Below are positions 26,564 to 34,469 of a stretch of DNA of 64,000 bases, piece by piece. The position numbers and the translations under genes were made by a program. The first letter of the stretch is position 1; the number at the start of each line of letters is the position of its first letter. Origin of the DNA: Henriciella pelagia (lineage in GTDB: Bacteria > Pseudomonadota > Alphaproteobacteria > Caulobacterales > Hyphomonadaceae); the NCBI RefSeq assembly GCF_002088945.1, contig NZ_NCSU01000007.1:248001-312000 (forward strand), written 5' to 3'. The notes below the pieces were generated by a model, which had not been told where the DNA came from, did not search any database, and saw only the letters and a list, made by a program, of their open reading frames with translations.

Positions 26564-27564
26564 TAGGAATATTTGACGTCGAAGCGCAGGATGCGGTCGA
26601 GATTCTCGCTCATCAGTGGCGGATTGGACTCGTAACGAATATCATAGGAAAGGCCGGCGCTGACATGGTCGGAAACGGCTGTATTCATCCTGAAGGTCGG
26701 GTGGAAGGTCGATGTCGGGCCTGAAATATTGACCTTTGCATCCACTTCAAAACTGAGGTCTTCACGGATGAGCCAGTCAAGCTCCGTCGCGCCGTAGAGG
26801 CCAACACCGCCAATCTCATCGCCATCATTTGCGACCTTCAGATAGCGATAGCCCGGCCCGACTTCGCTGCGGAGCGTCACGGCCTCGGTCTGGACCAGAT
26901 ACGCCCCCGCGCCGACGCCTGCGAACGCATCGGTTTCGAACCCGGCAAAGTCATCGCGCGCCATGGAGCCGCGCACATAGCCGAAATACTCATCATTCCA
27001 GAGCGTATCGAGCTGGTAGGAGGCGCCCCAATTGCTCTGGTTCTCGACCCCATTGGCTTCGGCCTGGTTGGCAAAGACTTCCAGCCGGTGGATCTGCGCC
27101 TTGCGCATCAGGTTGACCTTGCTGCGCAGGCCAAGGAACAGCGTGTCTGAATTGCCCTTCGTCTCAGCTGCGTTGAGCGCGAGTTCCGCATTGAAGTCTT
27201 CCCAATAGCCGGGCGACTCGATTTCAACCGGTTTCGGCGCGGGAACGACAAGCGGCGCGATCCGCAGGGGCTCGACCGGCGTTTTCAGTTCCGCCACAAG
27301 CGTGTCGATCTGGCCGGAAAATTCAGGAAAGGCGACCTTGGCTGCGGCCACGACGGCCGCCAGCTGCGCCTCATCATTGCTGCGAATGGCAGCCGAAATC
27401 ATCCTCGACACGGGCCGAGGCAATTCCTGGGGAAGAGTCGCTACGGTTTGCGGAGTTCCGCCCACCGCAAAGGCAGGCGCCAGCAGTAATTCCAACATGT
27501 GTATCGCTGTTGCCCGTAACAGGTTACCGAAAGATTGACACGGGCGAGAAGGTGCTGCGCCCAT
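26560..27564 (-). CDS. DUF481 family outer-membrane protein
   Basis: About 334 residues as drawn. An N-terminal hydrophobic stretch ending LLAPAFA looks like a signal peptide, followed by a helical linker (about 50-95) and a C-terminal DUF481 barrel with repeated amphipathic strands ([52 protein letters not shown]). The start is uncertain: ATG 27564 gives an odd N-terminus, and ATG 27498 cuts into the signal; neither has a good ribosome site. Function unknown; E. coli YdiY is a distant relative. Confidence 0.72.
   Translation of the reverse strand: MGAAPSRPCQSFGNLLRATAIHMLELLLAPAFAVGGTPQTVATLPQELPRPVSRMISAAIRSNDEAQLAAVVAAAKVAFPEFSGQIDTLVAELKTPVEPLRIAPLVVPAPKPVEIESPGYWEDFNAELALNAAETKGNSDTLFLGLRSKVNLMRKAQIHRLEVFANQAEANGVENQSNWGASYQLDTLWNDEYFGYVRGSMARDDFAGFETDAFAGVGAGAYLVQTEAVTLRSEVGPGYRYLKVANDGDEIGGVGLYGATELDWLIREDLSFEVDAKVNISGPTSTFHPTFRMNTAVSDHVSAGLSYDIRYESNPPLMSENLDRILRFDVKYSY
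27516..27527. promoter_or_regulatory. short dyad GTAAC-AG-GTTAC near the DUF481 start
   Basis: Five-base perfect arms with a 2-base spacer lie 18-29 bases upstream of the alternative DUF481 start at 27498. If that start is used, this dyad falls in the promoter/leader; if 27564 is used it is coding. Weak. Confidence 0.25.
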
Positions 27565-27576
27565 TACAGTATGAGC

Positions 27577-28212
27577 TCAGGACGACGTGCGCCCCCTTAG
27601 CCGGTCGAGGAATTCCAGCCCCGGCCTGGCGAATTTCGAGCCCCACTGGCCAAGCTTCATCGCCCCCTTGAGGCGGCTCTCGATGAAGGCGTCGAGTTCG
27701 TCTTCCTCATAATCATTGTCGAGCCAGTAGAGCACGGTGGTGGGCAAGGTTGCCGAAAGGAGCGCGCGCTTGGTCTCACGATTATAATCTTCCGCTGTGT
27801 CGCCAGCCGCGAGCCAGATGGCATCTGCGGTTTTCCAGGTGCGACGGGCCGCAGCGGGCGCGTTCCACGGCGCAAAACCGCGCGCGGATGCCTTCTTTAC
27901 AGCTTCGCGGTGCGGTTCCAGCGCATACAGCCAGGCCTTGATGCCTGCAGCGACCTTCTCATGGGTTCGCAGCTCGCGAAGGTCCTCAGCCTCGAGAGCC
28001 GCCAGCATGTCTTCCTCGGCCCGGTCGAAGAAGCGTTCGATGAGGTCTTTCACGCCATCTGGCGCCGCGAGTGCTTTTTCTTCGGAACCAATCCCCGCCT
28101 CGCGCGCTGATTGTGTAGCGGCCCGTTCCGTCCAGCCCTCATCCTTGATGAGAGGCAGGAGGTATTCGAGCCATTTATCCTGCAGTCTGATTGACGGTCG
28201 AGTTGCTGTCAT
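27577..28212 (-). CDS. COQ9-family protein (ubiquinone biosynthesis)
   Basis: 211 residues. The N-terminal half resembles a TetR-like helical bundle, as in COQ9 (WLEYLLPLIKDEGWTERAATQSAREAGI), and the C-terminal half has the COQ9 signature: TADAIWLAAGDTAEDYNRETKRALLSATLPTTVLYWLDND. In eukaryotes COQ9 is a lipid-binding partner of the COQ7 hydroxylase; alphaproteobacterial homologues are presumed to help ubiquinone synthesis. It is divergent from rpsU, which fits other alphaproteobacteria as I recall. Confidence 0.88.
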   Translation of the reverse strand: MTATRPSIRLQDKWLEYLLPLIKDEGWTERAATQSAREAGIGSEEKALAAPDGVKDLIERFFDRAEEDMLAALEAEDLRELRTHEKVAAGIKAWLYALEPHREAVKKASARGFAPWNAPAAARRTWKTADAIWLAAGDTAEDYNRETKRALLSATLPTTVLYWLDNDYEEDELDAFIESRLKGAMKLGQWGSKFARPGLEFLDRLRGRTSS

Positions 28213-28318
28213 TACTGGCTCCGGGAGTAGGCAAGCCTGAAATTTGGTGTTATAGGCGCGCCTTCACTTTGAACAACACGCCAGACTATAGCTCGGGCTA
28301 ACCCTCGAGCGAACCAAT

Positions 28319-28333
28319 GGAGATTGAACCATC
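28319..28333 (+). promoter_or_regulatory. ribosome binding site fixing the ATC start of rpsU
   Basis: GGAG (28319-28322), spacer ATTGAACC, then ATC. The 8-base spacing is ideal and supports ATC as the true initiation codon. An out-of-frame ATG at 28317 overlaps the GGAG and opens only a 22-codon frame. Confidence 0.7.
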
Positions 28334-28540
28334 GTACAGATCGTCGTCCGCGACAACAATGTCGAACAAGCCCTTCGCGCACTGAAAAAGAAGATGCAGC
28401 GTGAGGGTCTCTTCCGGGAAATGAAATCCCGCACGCACTTTGAAAAGCCGTCTGAGAAGAAGGCTCGCCAGAAGGCAGAAGCTGTGCGCCGCGCTCGCAA
28501 ACTTGCTCGTAAGCGCGCCCAGCGTGAGGGCCTGGCATAA
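28331..28540 (+). CDS. rpsU: 30S ribosomal protein S21, with ATC start codon
   Basis: 69 residues: (M)[20 protein letters not shown], then [13 protein letters not shown] and a basic C-terminal helix [17 protein letters not shown], unmistakable bS21. The codon in the initiator position is ATC (28331). Two codons upstream in frame is TGA, so no ATG, GTG or TTG can precede the conserved V-Q-I; the first downstream ATG would remove about 20 residues. GGAG at 28319-28322 is exactly eight bases before the ATC. S21 is needed for initiation on many mRNAs. Terminator at 28575. Confidence 0.93.
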   Translation: MVQIVVRDNNVEQALRALKKKMQREGLFREMKSRTHFEKPSEKKARQKAEAVRRARKLARKRAQREGLA

Positions 28541-28574
28541 GCCATAAGCCCGCCTGATCTGGCGTGAAACAAAG

Positions 28575-28604
28575 CCCCTCTGGCCCCGGCCGGAGGGGTT
28601 TTTT
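28575..28604 (+). terminator. intrinsic terminator of rpsU
   Basis: CCCCTCTGGCC and GGCCGGAGGGG form an 11-bp stem with one G-U pair around CC, followed by six T. It starts 34 bases after the rpsU stop. Confidence 0.92.
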
Positions 28605-28911
28605 CATGCCTGGCGTTTCGAAAACAATGGAGGCAGCCAGCAAGCTGACCTCCATTGCCGCGTCACCCTCGATGGCGCAGCCATCTGAGGGTCCACCTCC
28701 CATCGACAGCCCCTTGTGATGAGGCATGCATCAGAGATGGGCTCTCAGATAAGCCTTACGGCTCATCGAGAGTGACGCGCCACGCTAGCGTCGCGCTACA
28801 CCTTGGAAATCAAACTCAGATCTGCTGAGGCTGCGGTTTGAAAAACAGCTCCGGACAGCGCAGCCGCAATCACTTTTCCTGGATGACGAAATTTGAAGCC
28901 AAAGGCCCAGT
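28605..28911. other. gene-free stretch with serial hairpins between rpsU and the ABC operon
   Basis: No protein gene is convincing. Five hairpins follow one another: 28625-28657 (strong, see terminator), GATGGC/GCCATC (28671-28685), TGATG/CATCA (28717-28733), CTCTC/GAGAG with inner AGCC/GGCT (28742-28772) and GACGC/GCGTC (28774-28792). Further on, GGCTGCG/CGCAGCC pair near 28831-28868. It may be a long structured 3' end of the ABC transporter mRNA, or an RNA of its own on the minus strand. Confidence 0.5.
28621..28657 (-). terminator. leftward terminator of the ABC exporter operon
   Basis: CAATGGAGG-CAGC pairs with GCTG-(A)-CCTCCATTG: 13 bp with one bulged base and a 6-base loop. Read leftwards it is followed by TTTT (A at 28621-28624). 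It lies back to back with the rpsU terminator. Confidence 0.65.
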
Positions 28912-30366
28912 TCAGCCGGTCTCGCCCTTCTTCCCCGGCAGCATCTTGCTGAACCATTTGCCGACATCGCCGACGCCTGCACCGTGGACAGCGCCCGCGC
29001 GATAGACCCGCGAAGCGAGCCAGAGGACGACAAGGGCTGCGACCACCATCAGGACAAGCAGGCCTATCACTTCCCAGAGTGGCGGGTGCGTCGGCACGCG
29101 CAGGATCAGCAGGAAGGGCGTGAAGACCGGAATCCAGCTCATCACCGACAGGATCGGCGATTCCGGATCAGATATCGCCACGACAATCATGAACATCGGC
29201 ACCATCAGCATGACGATGAGCGGCGTCATCAGCGTCTGCGCCTCCTGGATCGTGTCGCAAAGCGAGCCGAGTGCCAGGAACACAGCGCCGTACATGAGAT
29301 AACCGAGAACAAAGCTCAGAATGGCAGGCATCAGCAGGCTGGGCTTCAGCACCGCGCCAGCCACGGAGAACATGCTCTCGCGAATGTCGGCGGGCATCTG
29401 GCCTGAAAGCGCAGTGCCGATGACCGAGCCCCCTATTGCCCAGACCATCATCAGCGTGAGCGCAACGGCCAGCACTGCCAGCAGCTTGCCAGCCAGCATG
29501 TGAGGCAGCTTCACCGAGGTCAGCAGCGAGTCGAAGATCTTGTTGGAACGCTCCTCAATCGTGCCCATCAGAAGATAGTTCACGACCGAGAAGATCAGGA
29601 ACCAGAGCAGGAATGCCATGAAGACAGATGCGATGAACGGGGCCCGGTCGGCCATCGTGACCTGAGATCCGGAATCGGACGAGGCCGGACGCGCTCGCCG
29701 CTCTGTGATATCACGGCGCTGCTTCTCAGCTTCGTTCAGGATTCGGGGGCTCACGCCGGCCGCTTCAAACACCTTTCTTTCGGTGATCTTGCGTTCTGCC
29801 GCGCGGACCTGGTCGAGCAGGGTGCGGGAGGTGACATTCTCGCTCCAATATTCGATCTCGCCATTGTCCTCAGGCACGAAGATCGCGGCAAAGAGCGGCT
29901 GAGGGCCTTCACTGGTTTCAACCAGACGCTCGCCCATCAGGTAAGGGCGGATGGAGTCTTCATCTGTGGCGGGCGGTGCCACTGCTACAAAATCGGCTTG
30001 CGGCAGGCTGACCTGCGCACCGCCAGCCGCCTCTAGCGCGGCTTCAACCGTGCTTCCCGCATCAATGGCGTCATCAAAGGCAAGCAGCTTGTCGCTCGGC
30101 TCACCATTCAGGACGCCGACAGGGTCCAGCGTCATCCGCACCAGCGCGATACGGTCTTCCTGAAGCTCGGCGCGCAGGGCATCGGCGAATTCGGTGCCCT
30201 GCTCGATGACCGTGTAATAGCGGGTCGGCTGCGAATTGGCGGCCCAGGTCGGCGCCATCATGCCGACCCCCATGAGGATCGGCGTCAGGAGCAGGCCAAG
30301 CCAGAAGCCCCAGGCCTGTACATAGCCGAGATAGTCCCTGCGGGCGACGAGATAGATCGAACGCAT
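28912..30366 (-). CDS. ABC-2 type transporter permease (NatB-like)
   Basis: 484 residues. One N-terminal span (LGYVQAWGFWLGLLLTPILMGVG), a large extracytoplasmic domain (about 45-240), then five or six C-terminal spans starting FIASVFMAFLLWFLIFSVVNYLLMG with the EERSNKIFDSLLTS coupling region, typical of NatB/YhaP-type exporters. The ATG overlaps the stop of the ATPase gene (ATGA). Substrate unknown; relatives export sodium, drugs or peptides. Confidence 0.88.
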   Translation of the reverse strand: MRSIYLVARRDYLGYVQAWGFWLGLLLTPILMGVGMMAPTWAANSQPTRYYTVIEQGTEFADALRAELQEDRIALVRMTLDPVGVLNGEPSDKLLAFDDAIDAGSTVEAALEAAGGAQVSLPQADFVAVAPPATDEDSIRPYLMGERLVETSEGPQPLFAAIFVPEDNGEIEYWSENVTSRTLLDQVRAAERKITERKVFEAAGVSPRILNEAEKQRRDITERRARPASSDSGSQVTMADRAPFIASVFMAFLLWFLIFSVVNYLLMGTIEERSNKIFDSLLTSVKLPHMLAGKLLAVLAVALTLMMVWAIGGSVIGTALSGQMPADIRESMFSVAGAVLKPSLLMPAILSFVLGYLMYGAVFLALGSLCDTIQEAQTLMTPLIVMLMVPMFMIVVAISDPESPILSVMSWIPVFTPFLLILRVPTHPPLWEVIGLLVLMVVAALVVLWLASRVYRAGAVHGAGVGDVGKWFSKMLPGKKGETG

Positions 30367-31328
30367 CAGGCAGCCTCCGTCGCTTTTCTGGTGGCGAGCG
30401 TCTTTTCAAGGTCCTCGGCCTCTGCCTCGGAGACAAGCGAGACGAAGACATCACGCAGCCTCGCCTCTTCCGGCCGGAAGCTGGTGATCGGCGCACCCGC
30501 TTCTATGGCCGCGCGAAGGGCATCCTGCGCGTCATACTGGGCAGGCAGCGACACGCGCCAGTGATCGCCCGCCAGCTCATTCTCGGTGAAGCCCTTGGGC
30601 GAAATGGCTGCATTGAGGTCATAGCCGTCTTCGACGCCGATCAGCGCCGCGCGGCCGAGCGCACCAAACGCCTGGTCCAGCGTGCCATCGAACACTTTGC
30701 GGCCACGCGCCATCATCACAATGGAATCGCAGAGCCGTTCGGCATGCTCCATGACATGGGTGGAAAAAAGGATCGTCGCGCCGCGCTTGTGTTCCTCGAT
30801 GATCATGTCCTCGAGGCCCTGCTGGTTGACCGGGTCGAGGCCGGAGAAGGGTTCATCCAGGATCAGGAAATCCGGACGGTGCGCGAGGGCCGACAGGATC
30901 TGTACCTTCTGCGCCATACCCTTCGAGAGCTTGGAAATCCGCGAGCGGCCAAAATTGCCGAGCCCCATGACCTCGAGCAGCTCATCCGCGCGCTTGCGGC
31001 TGTCGGATGCGCTCATGCCTTTCAGCCGCGCGAAATAGGAAATGATCGCGCGCGGGCTCATCTTCTTGTAGAGGCCACGCTCCTCCGGCAGGAAGCCGAC
31101 GCGTTTCAGCGTATCGATATCGGGCGCGCCGCCAAACAGGCGGACTTGGCCCTCATCCGGGCTCAGCACGCCCAGCGACATGCGCAGGCTGGTCGACTTG
31201 CCGGCTCCATTTGGCCCGAGAAAGCCAACGATTGAGCCTTGAGGCACCGTCAGGCTGAGATCGCGCACGGCGGTAAAGAAGCCAAAGCGCTTGGTAACTG
31301 ACCTCATTTCCAGCGGATGCACACTCAT
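30366..31328 (-). CDS. ABC transporter ATP-binding protein (NatA-like)
   Basis: 320 residues from ATG 31328, preceded by an excellent GGAGGGG. Walker A GPNGAGKST (about 41-49), a degenerate signature SKGMAQKVQ, Walker B FLILDEPFSGLDP and the switch His in STHVMEHAE are present, followed by a C-terminal extension of about 90 residues of the NatA/YhaQ kind. It pairs with the overlapping permease downstream. Confidence 0.92.
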   Translation of the reverse strand: MSVHPLEMRSVTKRFGFFTAVRDLSLTVPQGSIVGFLGPNGAGKSTSLRMSLGVLSPDEGQVRLFGGAPDIDTLKRVGFLPEERGLYKKMSPRAIISYFARLKGMSASDSRKRADELLEVMGLGNFGRSRISKLSKGMAQKVQILSALAHRPDFLILDEPFSGLDPVNQQGLEDMIIEEHKRGATILFSTHVMEHAERLCDSIVMMARGRKVFDGTLDQAFGALGRAALIGVEDGYDLNAAISPKGFTENELAGDHWRVSLPAQYDAQDALRAAIEAGAPITSFRPEEARLRDVFVSLVSEAEAEDLEKTLATRKATEAA

Positions 31329-31432
31329 TACCCCTCCAAAAGCCAGAGTCTTTTTCGACTCTCGATAATCCACACCCTGTCTTTCATGGCTAGCCCTTGC
31401 AAAGTCATTAAAGCCGTCGCAGGCTCCCTGTC

Positions 31433-31687
31433 ATGACAAGGCAGTCTGGTCCCCGCCCCCAAGGCAACGCCCCTGTCCACCCATCGCCATCTGCGGTGAG
31501 CCGGGAAGAGATCAGCCTTGGCCCGCGCGCCGTAAAGGCGAAGACCCTGAAACGGATCGATGCCGCGCTGCGCCGTCTCGAAACAGGCCGGTTCGGGCAT
31601 TGTCTGTATTGCGGCGATCAGATCAGCGTCGCCCGCCTAACCTTCGATCCAGCCGTTACCAGCTGTTCAACCTGCGATGAGGACTGA
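31433..31687 (+). CDS. DksA/TraR-type C4 zinc-finger protein
   Basis: 84 residues. A basic N-terminus is followed by a short helix (KAKTLKRIDAALRRLETGRF) and the zinc finger CLYC ... CSTC with GRFGHCLYCGDQI, as in DksA/TraR proteins. It lacks the long coiled coil of true DksA, so it resembles the short TraR/YbiI group that can bind the RNA polymerase secondary channel. Targets unknown. Confidence 0.82.
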   Translation: MTRQSGPRPQGNAPVHPSPSAVSREEISLGPRAVKAKTLKRIDAALRRLETGRFGHCLYCGDQISVARLTFDPAVTSCSTCDED

Positions 31688-31690
31688 CCC

Positions 31691-32011
31691 TCAGCCGGGG
31701 GTAGACAGGCGCATCAGGACAAGCCCGCCGACAATCAGGCCGAGTGCGATCAACCTCATCAGCGACGCACTTTCACCGAGAAAAATAACGCCAACAGCAA
31801 AAGCCCCGACCGCGCCGATCCCCGTCCAGATCGTATAGGCCGTTCCGAGGGGCAGGACCCGCATCGACCATGACAGCAGGCTGAAACTCGCCAGCATCGC
31901 CGCAAGCGTGATGAGCGAGGGACCGAGGCGCGTAAAGCCCTCGGACTGTTTCATGCTGAACGCCCAGACGACTTCCAGCAATCCGGCAACAAACAGCGTG
32001 ACCCAGGTCAT
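31691..32011 (-). CDS. sugE: SMR-family guanidinium exporter SugE/Gdx
   Basis: 106 residues with four spans, from ATG 32011 (AGGAGG five bases upstream, which rules out the GTG at 32017). [21 protein letters not shown] carries the essential Glu13, and GFTRLGPS plus [19 protein letters not shown] match the SugE/Gdx branch, which exports guanidinium, rather than the EmrE multidrug branch. It lies 97 bases downstream of accA, with a possible guanidine-II riboswitch in between. Confidence 0.88.
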   Translation of the reverse strand: MTWVTLFVAGLLEVVWAFSMKQSEGFTRLGPSLITLAAMLASFSLLSWSMRVLPLGTAYTIWTGIGAVGAFAVGVIFLGESASLMRLIALGLIVGGLVLMRLSTPG

Positions 32012-32033
32012 ACCCACCTCCTTCTGACAAGCG

Positions 32034-32080
32034 CCGGGCCGTCCCGGACATTCTTCCCAGATGGGCGAGGTCGTGGCCTC
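32034..32080 (-). promoter_or_regulatory. possible guanidine-II (mini-ykkC) riboswitch upstream of sugE
   Basis: Read leftwards, two hairpins precede sugE. The downstream one is CCGGG-ACGG-CCCGG (32047-32034), a perfect stem closed by the ACGR tetraloop that defines mini-ykkC. The upstream one, GAGG-CC-ACGA-CCTC (32080-32067), has ACGA next to its 3' arm but two extra C on the 5' side, which does not fit the consensus well. The ribosome site of sugE follows 9 bases after the second hairpin. Guanidine-II switches control sugE-type exporters. Confidence 0.38.
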
Positions 32081-32108
32081 TCATTCCGTCAGGTTGTAAT
32101 GACGACGC

Positions 32109-33071
32109 CTAGTTCAGGCCCTCGCGGCCGATAGCGTAGAAACGCTCGCGGCGCTGGCGCCTGAGTTCCGCCTCGGAGAGGCCGTCGAGCTCACCGAGCG
32201 CTTTCTCGATCGCCTTGCCGGCCTGGCTGACGGCGCGCTGCGGGTCGCGATGAGCGCCGCCGACCGGTTCTTTCACGATGGCATCGATCACCTTCAGCTT
32301 CAGAAGATCGTCGGAGGTGATCTTCATCGCTTCTGCCGCATCGCGCGCCTTTCCGGCATCGCGATAAAGGATGGATGCGCAGCCTTCCGGCGAGATCACC
32401 GAATAGATGGAATGCTCCATCATCAGCACCTTGTTGGCCGCTGCGATCGCAATGGCGCCGCCAGAACCGCCCTCACCAATGATCAGCGAGACCATCGGGA
32501 CCGACAGGGTGAGACAGCGCTCGGTCGAGCGTGCGATGGCCTCGGCCTGGCCGCGTTCCTCACCGGCCTTGCCGGGGAAGGCGCCGGCCGTGTCGACGAA
32601 GGACAGGACAGGCAGCTTGAACTTGTCGGCAAGGTCCATCAGGCGGACCGCCTTACGATAGCCCTCCGGATGCGCCATGCCGAAATTGTGGCGCAGGCGG
32701 CTTTCGGTCGTACGGCCTTTCTCGTGCCCCATGACCACGACCGAGCGGCCCCGGAACGTGGCAAGGCCACCAATGACGGCTTCGTCATTGCCAAAGACAC
32801 GGTCGCCCGCCAGCTCCTGGAAATCATCCAGAAGGTGTTCGACATAATCGGTGAAGTGCGGACGCTCGGGATGGCGCGCCACCTGTGTCTTCCGCCACGG
32901 GGTCAGCGAGGAGTAAGTATCCTTCAGCTGCTTGGCCGCCTTGTCCTTGAGCTTTTTCAGCTCATCGGAAATCGACGGTCCGTCGCCCGTCTTGGAGAGC
33001 GACTCCAGCTCGGCAATCTTTGTCTCAAGCTCGGCAATCGGCTTTTCAAAATCGAGATATGTCGTAGGCAT
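32109..33071 (-). CDS. accA: acetyl-CoA carboxylase carboxyltransferase subunit alpha
   Basis: 320 residues from ATG 33071 (MPTTYLDFEKPIAELE). The carboxyltransferase alpha subunit forms malonyl-CoA together with AccD in fatty-acid synthesis. TPWRKTQVARHPERPHFTDY, GDRVFGNDEAVIGGLATFRG, FGMAHPEGYRKA, FVDTAGAFPGKAGEERGQ and GEGGSGGAIAIA are the usual carboxybiotin- and CoA-site stretches. Length is standard. Confidence 0.97.
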   Translation of the reverse strand: MPTTYLDFEKPIAELETKIAELESLSKTGDGPSISDELKKLKDKAAKQLKDTYSSLTPWRKTQVARHPERPHFTDYVEHLLDDFQELAGDRVFGNDEAVIGGLATFRGRSVVVMGHEKGRTTESRLRHNFGMAHPEGYRKAVRLMDLADKFKLPVLSFVDTAGAFPGKAGEERGQAEAIARSTERCLTLSVPMVSLIIGEGGSGGAIAIAAANKVLMMEHSIYSVISPEGCASILYRDAGKARDAAEAMKITSDDLLKLKVIDAIVKEPVGGAHRDPQRAVSQAGKAIEKALGELDGLSEAELRRQRRERFYAIGREGLN

Positions 33072-33104
33072 GGCGGGCAAACTAGCTTGCGTCGATTGAA
33101 AATC

Positions 33105-33653
33105 CTAGACCTTTTGGCTGGGCATCTGCCGTTCGAGCAGCTGGACGTCGCTGTCGCGATATTTCGTCATCATTACAAAGCGAAAGCCACACTTCTCGGC
33201 GACACGCTGGGAGGCGATGTGCTCAGGGTCGATGATGCAGACAATTCTGTTGGCTTTCAGCGCCTCGTCGGCCCAGTCGAGGACCGCCTGCAGCGCCTCG
33301 GTCGCATAGCCCTTGCCGTGCGCATGTCTGGCATAGGCCCAGCCGGCTTCGGGAAAATCCGAAATATCCGGCTTCAGTCCGCGCATGAAATTGGCAAGGC
33401 CGACCTCGCCGAGAAACTGGCCGGTGCTGCGATCACACACGACCCAGTTGCCATAGCCGACGACATCCCACATCCCCCGCATCCGGCAGAGGGTGAACCA
33501 GGCATCCTGGCGCCCGCGCGTCTGGCCGCCGATGAATTTCACCACGTCCGGATCGCCCCACATGGCGGCGCTGTCCTCGAAGTCGCTCGCTTCGGCCCCG
33601 CGAAGCAGCAGCCGTTCGGTCTTCAGGACCGGGACCTCGCGGGCGATGCTCAT
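33105..33653 (-). CDS. GNAT-family N-acetyltransferase (RimJ/RimL-like)
   Basis: 182 residues from ATG 33653, which overlaps the preceding gene's stop (ATGA). PVLKTERLLLRGAEASDFED at the N-terminus and GWAYARHAHGKGYATEALQAVL, with the acetyl-CoA pyrophosphate loop (R/Q)xxGxG/A as HGKGYA, then IICIDP-like CIIDPEHIASQRVAEKCGF, are the GNAT Acetyltransf_3 pattern. Substrate unknown. Confidence 0.88.
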   Translation of the reverse strand: MSIAREVPVLKTERLLLRGAEASDFEDSAAMWGDPDVVKFIGGQTRGRQDAWFTLCRMRGMWDVVGYGNWVVCDRSTGQFLGEVGLANFMRGLKPDISDFPEAGWAYARHAHGKGYATEALQAVLDWADEALKANRIVCIIDPEHIASQRVAEKCGFRFVMMTKYRDSDVQLLERQMPSQKV

Positions 33654-34069
33654 CCCTGCGCGGCCTTCATCTTTTCGAGCATCGCCTTCATCGCGGCGTG
33701 CACCGCCTGCATGCCCTTGAGCGGGCGGACCATGACCTTGAAATCGGTGATCTTGCCGTCCTCGTCCCACTCGATCATGTCGATGCCGTTGACAAGGACG
33801 CCGTCCATTTCGCACTCGAACTCAAGCACAGCCTTCTCGCCGCAGTCGAAGACGCGGACATAGCGAAAACTCTCGCCGCCGAGGGTCTGCCCTGCCGCGC
33901 CGAGATACATCATGGTGATTGCCTTGCCTTCCTGCGGCGTGTGCACAACCGGGCTGCGGAACACGACATCATCGTGCAGCATGCCGGCAAGTTCGGCTGG
34001 ATCGTGGCTGCCGTGGAAATAATCCATCCAGCGCTGCAAATTCTTCGAATGCCCTGTCTTCGCGATCAT
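33650..34069 (-). CDS. NTF2-like/SnoaL-fold protein
   Basis: 139 residues with the cone-shaped SnoaL-like pattern: an N-terminal helix (LQRWMDYFHGSHDPAELAGML), HDDVVFRSPVV, and strands FRYVRVFDCGEKAVLEFECEM, NGIDMIEWDEDGKITDFKVMVRP. Such proteins range from ketosteroid-isomerase-like enzymes to ligand-binding proteins. It is translationally coupled to the GNAT gene; no specific role can be given. Confidence 0.78.
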   Translation of the reverse strand: MIAKTGHSKNLQRWMDYFHGSHDPAELAGMLHDDVVFRSPVVHTPQEGKAITMMYLGAAGQTLGGESFRYVRVFDCGEKAVLEFECEMDGVLVNGIDMIEWDEDGKITDFKVMVRPLKGMQAVHAAMKAMLEKMKAAQG

Positions 34070-34209
34070 GGCGGCCTCCCGGTTTGTCTTGTCGTCACCT
34101 CTAGCCTGCTATTGGCCTGCCGCGAAGGCCTGACGCTGGAACCCCTCAGGGTTTTATGATTTGGTTAGATGGTTGGGGTGGGCCTCTTTTAATGCAAGGA
34201 GGGCCAACA

Positions 34210-34410
34210 ATGAGTGTTGCCCGCGTCACAGAAATCACCGCCAAGGGAAACTCGATCCAGGATGCCATGGAAGAAGGCGTCAAACGCGCCTCAAAAACCC
34301 TGAAGAATGTCGAACATGTCTGGGTATCGGATATCAAGGCCCGCGTGTCGGACGGCAAGATCGATGATTATTACGTGACCATGAAAGTCACATTCGTTCT
34401 CGACGACTAG
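34210..34410 (+). CDS. dodecin flavin-binding protein
   Basis: 66 residues from ATG 34210 with AAGGAGGG eight bases upstream. MSVARVTEITAKGNSIQDAM, the helix EEGVKRASKTLKNV and the strand VSDIKARVSDGKIDDYYV form the beta-alpha-beta-beta dodecin fold, a hollow dodecamer that stores flavins (or CoA and FMN in some bacteria). Trp in EHVWVSDI is the residue that stacks on the isoalloxazine ring. Convergent with the next gene across a hairpin. Confidence 0.93.
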   Translation: MSVARVTEITAKGNSIQDAMEEGVKRASKTLKNVEHVWVSDIKARVSDGKIDDYYVTMKVTFVLDD

Positions 34411-34422
34411 GACCACCGGTTC

Positions 34423-34450
34423 CGGGCGGCTCAGCACATGATGCCGCCCG
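34423..34450. terminator. hairpin between convergent genes
   Basis: CGGGCGGC and GCCGCCCG pair perfectly (8 bp) around a 12-base loop, 12 bases after the dodecin stop and 19 before the stop of the convergent gene. No U-run follows on either strand, so it is at best a partial terminator. Confidence 0.4.
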
Positions 34451-34469
34451 TCTGGCCCCAGCGCGTTCC

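Noticed and set aside
28317-28385. 22-codon ORF starting at ATG 28317 that could be the rpsU leader peptide or a frameshift start
   Set aside because: Its ATG overlaps the GGAG of rpsU, its own upstream region has no ribosome site, and it is out of frame with S21.
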